Shown one piece after another: positions 1-11,744 of a stretch of 64,000 nt of DNA. Made by a program: the position numbers and the translations under genes. The stretch comes from Zanthoxylum bungeanum (taxonomy: Eukaryota; Streptophyta; Magnoliopsida; Sapindales; Rutaceae): positions 1 through 64,000 of the forward strand of contig SKCR01023820.1 of NCBI GenBank assembly GCA_019454045.1, given 5' to 3'. The notes below the pieces were generated by a model. The model worked only from the letters and a program-made list of their open reading frames with translations, had not been told where the DNA came from and made no database searches. The first letter of the stretch is position 1. Each line of letters opens with the position of its first letter.

Positions 1-1358
<1,358 letters not shown>

Positions 1359-2881
1359 AAGCTAAATTGTGAGTTTTGGGTTGCAGCAACTGCTGAAATA
1401 CAGAGTTAACATCAGTCCTCAGTGTTCTCTGTTTTCTCCTTGTAATAGCTTGTTTTTTTGTTTTGTTTTTTTTTTTTTTTGTTTTTTTTTTTTTTCTGTT
1501 TTATCGTGTTTTTTTCTCTTGCAAGCATTGAGATCTGTTACTTGTAGTTTCAGAACAATTCTTAAATTTTTCTTTCCTCTCAATATTCTTATTTTCCTGA
1601 TACTTTGACGGTCTTTCTTCTGTTCAACATCAAGCAAAGGTTATGAGCCTCCATTAAGGGTGGGTTTACTTTGTGGGGAATGAGAATGATGGAATAAGAA
1701 TAATTTCACCTTTATTAAGGTGTTTATTTTCATAAAATAATATGACATTTATAGGGATATGTTTTAGTGATACTTCTGATTCAAGTAATTGTACATTTTA
1801 GAGAGATTATCATGTACAACTGCTTGAAGCAAGAATGTCACTAAAAAATGTCAACTTAAAATTATTGAAAATAAAATGGAAATAGAAATAAATGGGGGCC
1901 ACAAATGTGAGAATTTGGAAAGAAATTAAAATCCTGACTATTAGATTAAGTAAATATATCAATAAAAATATTATATAATTATACTACTATTCAAGCAGTT
2001 GAGTAAACATTTATTATTTCGATTTCAGTCCATTTCGATTATGAACAATTTAAACGGAACAAGTAAAATCCAAACGGAGCAAGTAAAATCTCCGACTATC
2101 TCAGATTCTTAAAAGAAATGCATCTCATGGACTTAAACTCAGGACCTGACTACTAAATCGTAAGTCATTTACCAGCAAGTCACACCCCTTAGGGGCTTCG
2201 ATTATGAACACAAACACGTTTTGTCCGATTTCCAAACACTCGGTGGTATTGGGGCTAGCAGGTCGAAATTGGTATTGATGCCATTCCGTTTTATAATGAA
2301 AGTTGTGACAGAATGATTAGCATTTTTTAACGTGTGCTCTGGGAATCAACTATCGCTATGCAGATGCGCCTCAATGTCATTGTCTAGACTAGCAAAGATT
2401 GGAAATAAGTCAAACTTCAGAGAAGGCATGTATTCAACAAATAAGAGTATAATACTACACTGACAGACTCCAACAAAGCAGAGCCCTCCCTGTCCCAAAT
2501 AGGAGGCAACCCTGTCTCTGTCCCAAATAACCATGCAGCATGACAATCAACTTGCTCAATCCATGAGAATCATCATTCTTTCCAGTTTATTGCATGATTT
2601 TCCATAGAAAAAGAACCAAAATCGGAATGGAAGGCGCAACACTAAGAGGTATTTCTCCAAGAGAAAGCAAACTGCAATAAAACAAAAGGAAAAAAAAAAA
2701 AAGTTATGAGGTATGAAACAAACACCCCAGCTAGGGGCCAGCCAGAGCCTAGAATGCAAGAGAAGAACAAGTTAACAGCACCCTGATTCTTATGTCAAAT
2801 GGTTTACAAGCCCTCTTTTACATGCTAGTATCACATTGGTTCTAAATCTTCCTAAAGCCAAGGTCAATCACAACCTTGCGA
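1359..2881. other. ARF1 3' UTR and intergenic spacer
   Basis: The stretch holds the ARF1 3' UTR, with a T-rich run at about 1454-1496, and then AT-rich spacer up to the PPR gene. Short open frames here are low-complexity translations. Between about 1650 and 2240 the sequence resembles MITE-type DNA, with GGGTGGGTTTACTTTG near the left and a GAGTGTTTGGAAA-type inverse near 2235, but the ends do not pair well enough to call. The last few hundred bases are probably the PPR 3' UTR. No other gene was seen. Confidence 0.5.
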
Positions 2882-4402
2882 TTAACATGGAAGGGAGTCT
2901 AATCCTGACATCTCTGCCAAATTTTCTTCCCTTTGGGAGATCATAGAAGGCCCAAAAACGGCCATCTTCTTTGACAAGTTCTGAAGGGCTTCTTGCTTGT
3001 TTGCCAGTTCCATAAGAACCTTGACCCTACGGAAAGAAACTTGGCTTGGCTTATGCCCTTTCTCTATCATCTCCAAGAAACATTTCTCTGCTTCCACCAA
3101 CTTCCCCATATCACAAAGCAAATCAAACAACACATCAGATACCAAAATATAAGACCCAAAACCCTTCTCCACCATGTCATTCCATAACTGCAATGCCATC
3201 TCCACCTTTTCCTGCCGCCTAAACAACCTAATTAGAAACATACAAGACTGTGTATTCGGGAGGCACCCAGTATCCATCATTCTACAATACAAGTTCCATG
3301 CACTTCTCAGATCATTCGACCCGGAAAAGACCCTAAAGAACAGATTGTAAGTAGTTGCATTAGGGCTTAAACCCTTTTCCACCATCTCATCCATCAACAG
3401 GTATGCATCTTTAAGCCTCTTTGCGATACAGTAATTCCTAATGGCAGCATTATAAGCTGCAGCATCAGGGTAACACCCGTACTCCTTCATTTCCTTCAAA
3501 ACATCTCTAGCTTTATCAGGCTGACCAACCAATCCCAAACCCCCGATGACACTCGTAAATGTGATCACATCAGGTGATATGTCGTCATCCCTCATGCTTT
3601 CAACAACCTTATATGCCTTCTTTACTTCTCGACCCTTACAATACACGTCAATCAAACAATTATACGAAACAACATCAGGTTTCACACCCATTTCCCTCAT
3701 CTCCTCAAGGAACCCCTCGGCCTCCTCCACTGACTTCCACCCAGATAAAAGTATATTAAAAGTCTGCAGATTAGGCCTAAAATCATACTTCAAACTATGA
3801 TACACATTCCTAGCATCAGTCATACTCTTTTCCTGACACAAAGTCCTCAACAAAGCATTAAAACAAGTAATATCAAATTCCAGAACTAGCTTTTTGAACT
3901 TCATGAAAGATTCAACAGTCTGCCTAACAGAACAAACCTTAGCAACTCTAGCTAAAACGACTTGCATAGTTCTGGGTGATATTAAAGATCGGTCTTTTCT
4001 CTTTGTATCAGCTAAAACATCCCAAATAAGATCAAATCTACGGCCTCTACCTAATATATAAAGCATTGTATCTAAAGAAAACGAAGTGTGAAAAAACCCT
4101 CTTCTATTATCAACATATCTAAAGAATTCAAACGCTTGCAGAGGATTACCGTGGCTAAAACGGACTCTTTTCAACAATTTATCGACCAAATCGTTGGAGA
4201 TATTAACCCCACTTGATTTTAAGGATTGCTTGAGGTGTTTAGATGATGTGGAGCTAGTAATTATGCGGAAAATGGTGTCGACGTCGTCGTTTTTGGGAGA
4301 TATATCAGATGAAAAATATAGACGAGAGAGAAGTGAAGTTGAATTCTTCGAGAGAAATGAGAATTTTGAAGCGTACCTCAATGAGAAAGACCGATGAATC
4401 AT
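2882..4402 (-). CDS. P-class pentatricopeptide repeat protein, probably mitochondrial
   Basis: A single-exon 506-residue frame without internal stops. Residues 1-32 are rich in Ser, Arg, Phe and Tyr and poor in acidic residues, as in an organelle presequence. About eight 35-residue PPR units follow: roughly 178-211, 212-243, 244-278, 279-313, 314-348, 349-383, 384-418 and 419-453. Each has the typical T(Y/F)N..I opening and a closing G..P(D/N). There is no C-terminal E, E+ or DYW extension, which puts it in the P class. P-class proteins bind organelle RNA one base per repeat and act in RNA stability, splicing or translation; the target here is unknown. Lack of introns and overall length fit the family. 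The start chosen is the first Met and gives a good presequence. It lies about 1.5 kb from ARF1, convergent with it, and next to the retrotransposon nest. Confidence 0.93.
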   Translation of the reverse strand: MIHRSFSLRYASKFSFLSKNSTSLLSRLYFSSDISPKNDDVDTIFRIITSSTSSKHLKQSLKSSGVNISNDLVDKLLKRVRFSHGNPLQAFEFFRYVDNRRGFFHTSFSLDTMLYILGRGRRFDLIWDVLADTKRKDRSLISPRTMQVVLARVAKVCSVRQTVESFMKFKKLVLEFDITCFNALLRTLCQEKSMTDARNVYHSLKYDFRPNLQTFNILLSGWKSVEEAEGFLEEMREMGVKPDVVSYNCLIDVYCKGREVKKAYKVVESMRDDDISPDVITFTSVIGGLGLVGQPDKARDVLKEMKEYGCYPDAAAYNAAIRNYCIAKRLKDAYLLMDEMVEKGLSPNATTYNLFFRVFSGSNDLRSAWNLYCRMMDTGCLPNTQSCMFLIRLFRRQEKVEMALQLWNDMVEKGFGSYILVSDVLFDLLCDMGKLVEAEKCFLEMIEKGHKPSQVSFRRVKVLMELANKQEALQNLSKKMAVFGPSMISQREENLAEMSGLDSLPC

Positions 4403-4821
4403 CGTCGTTTAGAAGATGAATAACCAAATTTTGATTGATTTATAACAAACAAAGAAGGGGCTACCCAGCAGCTCTGTTTTTTAGCCAGCATGGTTCTTCA
4501 TAGGTTTGTTGCGTCCATTATAACGTCGCCGTTTTAAGTTACTATGAAATGCACTTTTTCTTTTATCCATTCGTTATTAGGCAAAAGTTCGAAAATTTAT
4601 CAGAACAAAACAAGTGAAGAAAATTAACATTTTACTAGAGATGATAATTTTTCCCGCAATGGAATAAAAATATTATCCCAAAAATACAAATTGGACGGGA
4701 CATGATTTGTTGATCAAGGAGAAGATAATGCAATCTAGGATGCATCTAAGGTAATTGGGGGTTAACTGCATCCGATGTAGGTACATAGCACACAGATGTA
4801 ATGGAGTAGGGGGTGGAGGGG
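4403..4821. other. Upstream region of the PPR gene
   Basis: AT-rich DNA between the PPR start codon and the first LTR. It should contain the PPR promoter on the minus strand, but no clear TATA box or other defined element could be fixed. No gene was seen. Confidence 0.5.
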
Positions 4822-5950
4822 TGATAAGTGCATGAAAGTGTACTTTGAATATCGCTAATTCGGCTTGATTATCATGTATTTAATCTTAATTATAGTTTAT
4901 TTTATGTTTTATTATTAGGAAGCAATGGAACATGAAGATTGGATCAATTACACATGTTTCGGGACCTTACGGACTCATCAGAAGCACACGGGAAGAGCTG
5001 AATGGCAGAATCGGAAAAACCAGAAAACTGGCCACGCGTCGCGACACGGAAGCGTATTCCAGGGTTTGTGTTTAGTGCGTTTTTATGCAAATCAGGCCTC
5101 CAGGGCCGCTCTATATAAACCCAACTTCGTCCAAAACCCTAAGAGGAGAAAAAAAAGGAGAAAAACAAGAGAGAAACACACAACAAAGAGCCACAAACAC
5201 AAAATCAAGGGAGGAGAACGAAAAACTTCAAGGAAAACATGACGTCTCTCCGATCTATCAAAGTTGTATCTCTTTCTTCCATGAAGAGCTAATCTCATAG
5301 GTAAAGCTAATGATGAACTTTTGTATTTAAATTCTTATGTTCATGTTGTTGATTCTTAAAGTACCTTTTAATGTTTAATACAATTGATGGTTGTTGTTCT
5401 TTATTATCTTTCGCTTATTGAATACATAAACTGTGTTTTGTCAACTCCCATATAGATCCAGTCATGCTTCTTCTATGTGTGAATTATGAACCCAATTATG
5501 ACTGGTAAAGTTATTTTATGTGTTGGTCTTCTGCTGTAGTATTGCCTGAGGGTATATTGTCGACGTTAGATAAGTTGTAACGATGACTTTGTATGCTGTT
5601 AACATAAAGAAAATAAATCATCAACTACCTTAGAATTTAATATGCTTAGAATTGAATATTTTCCGATTGTTGGTTTGGGATGTGAAACCTTTAATTGAGT
5701 AATAACATGAATCAATAACTGGATATAGGAATTTGATACAAGAGGGATTCCTGATGCTTTGTTGTCTCTTTATTGATATCTTTTATGTTTTCTATTAATC
5801 TCTACTTTAAATTATCAATTCAATCTATCTTTTCATTATGTTACTGTTAAACGTTTTTGTTTAAGTAAATCAGTCATTGTAACCATCTCTCTGAGGAATT
5901 GACACCCCAACTATACTGCGATAACTGCAAGTACTTTTTGGGCGTAATCA
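4822..5950 (+). mobile_element. Athila-type LTR, plus orientation
   Basis: It begins with TGATAAGTGCATGAAAG and ends with GGGCGTAATCA, so it has TG...CA ends over 1129 bp. A TATA box lies at 5111-5119, followed by a transcribed leader of purine-rich sequence. A CGCGTCGCGACAC motif near 5036 is shared with the other Athila-like LTRs in the window. The last 60 bases match, inverted, the LTR end at about 6894-6945. No PBS follows it: at 5951 the sequence turns back as an inverted copy of its own inner part. No target duplication was found. Confidence 0.65.
5111..5119 (+). promoter_or_regulatory. TATA box of the 4822-5950 LTR
   Basis: CTATATAAA lies in the middle of the LTR, about 290 bases from its 5' end, followed by a purine-rich leader. 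This is where a U3/R boundary is expected. Placement is by sequence only. Confidence 0.5.
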
Positions 5951-5990
5951 AAAAGATATATTGAATTGATAATTTAAAGTAGAGATTAAT
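5794..5990. repeat. 40-bp inverted repeat with 117-nt loop at an LTR end
   Basis: Bases 5794-5833 and 5951-5990 are reverse complements over 40 bp with one mismatch. The loop contains the final part of the LTR. The right arm begins exactly after the LTR end, so it marks a fold-back junction where plus-oriented LTR meets minus-oriented Athila internal DNA. Confidence 0.8.
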
Positions 5991-8336
5991 GGACTTATCG
6001 TTTCTAAGATTTCACTCTAAAGCAAACAATATCATCATTGAACTTATGTTTTACTATCAAGGACTAAAAACAAACAAAATAATTTTTTTTTTTAACAAGT
6101 ATTATTACAGGTATTATCATGCGCATGCATACACCCTCACACTTAGAACTTGCATTGTCTTCAATGTAAGATAAATATAAAGAAAAATTATAAATATAAA
6201 GAAAAAATGATTAAGGAACAACACTACGAGGCACAGAGTTGATCAAGTTCCTGCTAGTGAGACTTTAGTTGTGTGGCTATGTAAGTTGTGCTGACACCTG
6301 CATAATTACTCATGCAAACAACATACATGCAATTAGCACACAATAAAATAAAACTAGAGTGAAAAAATAAATAAATAAAATACATGTGCAATGGTTGTCT
6401 CCCCGCTAGCGCTAAGTTTAACGTCTTCAGCCAGACGTAACCACTCAGATTGTCATGGTGGCTTCCATCTAGCGAACTGATGAAGGCATGAGAGAGAATT
6501 TTTGTCTAGCCGTGGCAGTTTATCCATTGATCCCCCTGGGTCTGGTGGCTGAATTTTGGTACTGCACATAAAGAAAAGTTAGCTCAATCTCCTTTTTAAT
6601 CTCCCAGGTATCATCTTTAATTTAGCCCTAATTTTCATTTTCATTGAAATAAAATAAATAAATAAATAATAAATAAAGAAAAGACTAGAAACAAAAATAA
6701 AAAGAATCAATTAAAAATCAAGATCTAAAAAAAAATTAAAATAAATAGATAAAAAGATTAAATAAAATAATAATTTAAAATAAGTAAAATAATTAAAAAA
6801 ATATATATGGAACGAAGTTACCGCTTTGTGTTTGACTTAGCAAACCTGCTCCTTTAGGTTGTAAACCGTCTCCCCGGCAACGACGTCAAATTTTGATTAC
6901 GCTAAAAAAGTACTTGTGATTATCGCAGTATAGTTGGTTCGGTTAAAAACACGTTTTATGCCATTTTGTGGAAAAACGTTTCGTAAAAATTTCGCGATAT
7001 TTCTTAATTATTTATGTCATTATTTGATATCGAATAAATATGTTTAGGTGAAATATGAATGAATTATTCATATTGGATATTGAATAATTTATTCGGTAAT
7101 TTAAAAAAATTTTAAATTACGATTTCACTTGAACCGCGAGCTTCCGCTGCGCCCGCGCTAAAACCACAACACCCCAAACTTAATATTTTTCTAGTTCTCG
7201 AGCAAAAAAAATAAAAAAAAATAAAATAAATTTACTTAAGTCACTTTCGTAGGGATCACGATTGCATTTAGCGAACATGCCTTTAAACCCCTAGGCGGCT
7301 CTAGTGGACGAGTTATAGTCTCGTGAGGGCTTACAGCGACGACACCTACAAATGTTATTTACACACAAATGTAATCACACACAAATACAAAAATAATAAA
7401 AAAAACTAATATTTAAAACAGTCCTGAGAGTTACACATAATATTGTCCTCAGAGAATGCCCAATAACGAAACCCAAGAACCTTCAAAGTACCCAACACAA
7501 CTCAAATCGAAGTTCTTGAATAAATCATTTAATCAGACTCACAGTGTGTGTGTATAAAGGTTTGGTCACAGCTCAAATCCTAAGAAAGCCAACTCAGTGA
7601 TTTCGTCTCAAAATTGAGATTTGATCTATCAAACCAACCTAGATATCTAAAAAAATGCTCTTTATTTTCCCATTAATCTCGATATGGTATGACTTCTCTT
7701 TTTCTTCTTCTTTATCTTTTTACTCACCTACCCTTTAAGGTAACATTTCTCTTCATTGTAGTCCTAACAGTCGCCAATGGGTAGCTTCACGCTTATCGGT
7801 TATAAGTGATTTATTATTTTTTATGATATTTTTCTTCTTTTCTGCTCTTCAATTTTTTTCAAAAGATCTTTTTTTTTTTTTGCTCTAATCATACCATATA
7901 TCATAAATCATTACAAATAGAGACAGATATATAAGCAAACGGTCATTCATCATCAAATAATTTCCTCAACTAGTCAATTACCAACTCCATATGCACTTAC
8001 TGCTTAGAAACCTACTTTAAGTGCATACGAGTCTACCCTAGATCACTTACTCAAGGTATCGGGTAAAAGTCAACTGCCACTTATCATTTTTAAAATTTCA
8101 TCCTAAAGCAACCAAACTCATCATTTAGACTTTACTACCACATGATTATTTTCTTAAAATATTTTTTAATATTTTATTTTTATTTTTTTAATGAATGGTA
8201 GGAACTAACACTACCATGCACACAACCCCCAACAATAAAATTTACATTATCCTCAATGTAATATAAGCATAAAGAAATAAAGAGCGAGGAAAAACATTAT
8301 CAACATGTAGTTGATCACGCTCCTGTTGGTCAGAAT
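5991..8336 (-). mobile_element. Athila-type internal fragments around a truncated LTR
   Basis: This is minus-strand Athila-like DNA. 5991-6870 resembles gag-upstream and leader sequence. At 6871-6888 is an Asp-tRNA-type primer-binding site on the minus strand (TGACGTCGTTGCCGGGGA). It is followed by an LTR piece (about 6894-7166) and then by 3' internal sequence that starts with a polypurine tract (AGTTTGGGGTG, minus). The segment 7160-8330 matches the internal 3' regions at 43453-44550 and, inverted, 33900-34560. So one LTR has internal DNA on both sides. There is no coding frame. The right edge joins a copia fragment at about 8337. Confidence 0.6.
6894..7166 (-). mobile_element. Truncated Athila-type LTR
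   Basis: On the minus strand this piece ends in GCGTAATCA just before the primer-binding site at 6871-6888, and its last 50 bases match the end of the LTR at 4822-5950. It is only about 270 bp long, so most of U3 is missing or has been replaced. The other side is bordered by a polypurine tract and 3' internal sequence. Confidence 0.5.
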
Positions 8337-11300
8337 TTTACTACGGAAAACGCTTAATATTTATTGAGGGTTTTTCACGTAAATGGCAACCATTTATTAT
8401 CTTTGTTAGGTCTCATCATACACCCCTTAAGCATGCATTCTAAAAGCATAATAAGGCGCGAAAATAAATTAATAATGATATGCGGATGGATATTTTACAG
8501 ATTGTTCCTAGAATAAATCACTCTCTTTCCTCTCCCCGGCTAGCACTATTCTTACTTCTACCCAATTACATAATACAATTAAAGAAACCTCATTAACATT
8601 AAGTGGAATTAGGTGAGAAGAGAATTACAAAGAATCAAGAGAGATAAGGCTGGACACGCAGGTCCAATTTAATAAATTCTAAATTTACAACAAAATTTCC
8701 AAAATTGTCATTTCCCTTCTAATATCCATCCGATATACATTATTCATTCAACACATCCATGTATTCACACAAAGCATGTTATTCAATCAATCTAATCCAA
8801 TTAATTAATCTTGAATAAAGTGATCATCTAATGTTCAAACAACGATTTGATTTTGCGCGAGTCCAACTCGTTTAATAATAAGTACTCAAAGTACGAATTC
8901 TTGAATTATATAGAACTACAATTTAGATCTAATTTAATTCGTATTTAATACTAATTCTATATTTAATTCCAAATTAAATAACTACATTTTAAATGCGCCT
9001 TTAAGACTTAGATTCCAAATCTAATCTAAATGGGTCTCAAAGCCCAATTAACATCCAATGTCATTTAATTAAAGTCCAATGGGCTTTCAATTAATTTCTT
9101 AAGGCATGGACTTTGGTCAATATGGGTCAAACCCAAATACCAAAGCCCATTTACGGAATCACCCTATTTGCCAAGAAACCAATTTAGGCCCATAAGACCC
9201 AATTAAACATAAAAGGCCCATTTGTCATATTTGGACTTAATGGAATGATTTAGGCCCAATTTGGATCCAATCCAATTGTCCTAAACCAACTTGGCCCGAC
9301 CAAGCCCATTAGGCCCAAATACAACATTTAAGCCCAATTCTAAATTAAGCCCAACTAATTAAATTTTAAAATTCCAAATTTCATAATTTAATTAATTAAA
9401 GTGTATTACATTATTTAATTATCTAAATTAACATTTCCAAAATATCAATTTAATCAATTAATCATGCTTGAATTTGTCCAACACATGTCCAACATTATTG
9501 AAACAAAAAATCATCTCATTTCATGCTTACTAGGTCACGGCATTTTGAGGATTTTTTGTCCTATTCTGATTTCAATCCAATTGAATCTTAAATCATTATT
9601 TCCCAAGTCTTTAAACACATCCAATGGTCTTAAAAATAAAAAATACCATGACTTTATGGCTACTATGCATTCGGCCAACATGCAAAAAATTGGGGAAAAT
9701 TAATCCAATTCAATTTTCTTCAAATTGATCACATATAACTCCAAGTTATCCATATACAAGCATGCTCAAACAAACAATTTGGTCAAATCATGCTCAAATC
9801 AAATTTACCCATTTTTTACCCTAAATTCAATTTTCATGCTTATTCAAGGCTCAAGATACCATTGTTGGTCTCTAAGACAATCCAAGATCAATATAAGCAA
9901 TGAAAAATTGTGAATACAAAAGTAAAGTATGGCGGAATCATACTTACATTGAACGGATTTAGGATGCGTCAAATTCAAAACTTTTTCCCTCCAAGTTTTC
10001 GGCCAAGCTCCTCTTTGGGGATGAGATCCAAGCTCTAAGATTTTTCCTTTGATTACAAGCTTTTGGGATGGTTTCCCTATCACCTTGGATGATTCCTTGA
10101 TGTGCTAGCAACTTAGAAAATTTGCAATAAATTTTCTTAATCTTCCTTGCAATTCATCATAATTCTTTCACCAAAACCCATCACCAAAAAGTGATTAAAG
10201 TGACAAGTGATGTGACATGTGGGCCCCACTTGATTCAAAATCCAAGTGGGTCCGCAACACATCCCGGGCTCGGGTTCGCTAATTCCGAATTAATGAATTT
10301 TCTGTTGCGACGTAATTAAATCAAATTTAATTAAATAATTATGCCAAACAAAATTACTATTCATTTCGCTCGCGAATTAATTCTAAATTAATTCGTTTGC
10401 CCGAATTAAAATTGGATTTTAATTCCGCGTCGAAATCTAATTTCGTTTAATATATCGAATATATTATTTTATCGATTAATTCCAAATTAATCGTTCTCTC
10501 TCTCTTCAAATAGTATTTTATCATAGTTAATCCCAGATTAATTGTGCTCGAATCATACGTCATCGGTGATCTTCGAGAAGCGACCCAAGAGATCCCTGGA
10601 TATGTTGGCAGTAAATCCGGTCGTCGGACTATCCGAACACGTACGTACCTCGTACTACGTTTTTACCGATTTACGAGACATGATTGGCTTCTAGCAAAGC
10701 ACCGTGCCTACCCAATTCTCCAGAAATATTCTTAATGGAATATATAATCTATATCAGGTGTAGTATACGTAGTATTGCGTATTGCGATCCAGTATCGGAT
10801 GTCACATGCAAGGCCTGGGGTGGAATAGTGGCTCCCCCGTACGAAGCATATATCAGATTACAAGCAACTAGTCTCTTTAATCGGATAATCATGACCATGT
10901 CATATTATCCCGATGGTTGCAACCAATTAGAGTACCATTTCTGTATCCCTGCGTGATCATCATCTCCATATGACTGAAGTGATACTTCCATCTTGACATC
11001 ACACCCAATACACTACGATTCTCAATAAAGCGAAAAGAGGCGTACACAGAACCTGTTAAAGTCCTAGACGACCAAAACCAAAGCGTATTGATTGTCGCAA
11101 GTACTAGCGATGCAAGTCTCAGGTTAAGACCAAATACACATACCCTGATGCGGACTCTCATAGACACATAGTCATACTACCAATGGAATTCCGCGGGGTC
11201 TATCCAGAGCGAAGCTGTTTTCGTACCATCGGTAAACACAACCTCCTATCACACTTGCATAAGTATCCAATACTTAAATATATGAGAACTTTCTGTTATG

Positions 11301-11584
11301 CTTCCATAACACGCACAAGTGCAATACTAGTCTATTCCGCATTATCGTTGTCCAGTCTCGATAATACTCTGACTAGGGATATTTAATGATTAAACCTTTA
11401 TGGATTGATACTGTCTCATATCTTATAATCCGGAACTAATCATAAGGACTTTTATCATTTATATATTTAAGTAATCAAAATTACAAAATGATAAAATGCA
11501 ATTTCCATTGCTACATAATTAAATTGTACAAAAACCACAATGTCTTTTACAAATAGTGACGCTATGGGTCATAATTATCTAACA
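8337..11584 (-). mobile_element. Truncated copia element 2: leader, PBS and 5' LTR, minus strand
   Basis: The LTR is 9863-11584 (1722 bp; TG...CA on the plus strand is TGTTGG...CTAACA). A minus-strand initiator-Met-type primer-binding site (TGGTATCTTGAGCC) lies just left of it at 9848-9862. The segment 8337-9847 is the untranslated leader. Everything is an inverted homologue of copia element 1: LTR to 14324-16252, leader to 16253-17770. The copy stops at about 8337, before any gag, where it meets Athila-like DNA. It was inserted in the gag region of the Tat element that continues at 11585. No coding frame survives. Confidence 0.82.
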
Positions 11585-11744
11585 CAAAGACATGGATATC
11601 ATCACTCAATCTGTTGGGAGGGTCCTCACGCCTCACATTCTCAGAGCCTCCCCCAGCACGGGGCACAACCCTATTAGCCATAGCTGCAGTCAAAGTTTGC
11701 AGTTGCTCGGTAACCTTAGTGAGACTTGTTTTCAGCTGATCCAT
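11585..11744 (-). pseudogene. Tat-type gag N-terminal fragment
   Basis: The minus-strand frame begins MDQLKTSLTKVTEQLQ, a short coiled-coil-like start, and continues with a Gly/Pro-rich stretch to RLSDDIHVF. It is then cut by copia element 2. Upstream in the same frame (to about 11840) are more in-frame residues without a clear start. The position, downstream in minus orientation of a Tat PBS and leader, fits gag. Only the first 50 or so residues remain. Confidence 0.5.

Noticed and set aside
1369..1637. Phe-rich and Lys-rich frames on both strands after ARF1
   Set aside because: Translation of a poly-T run in the 3' UTR.
2100..2170. tRNA-like box (possible SINE) around GGACTTAAACTCAGGACCT
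   Set aside because: Weak resemblance to an inverted B box only; no A box at proper distance and no poly-A or target duplication seen.
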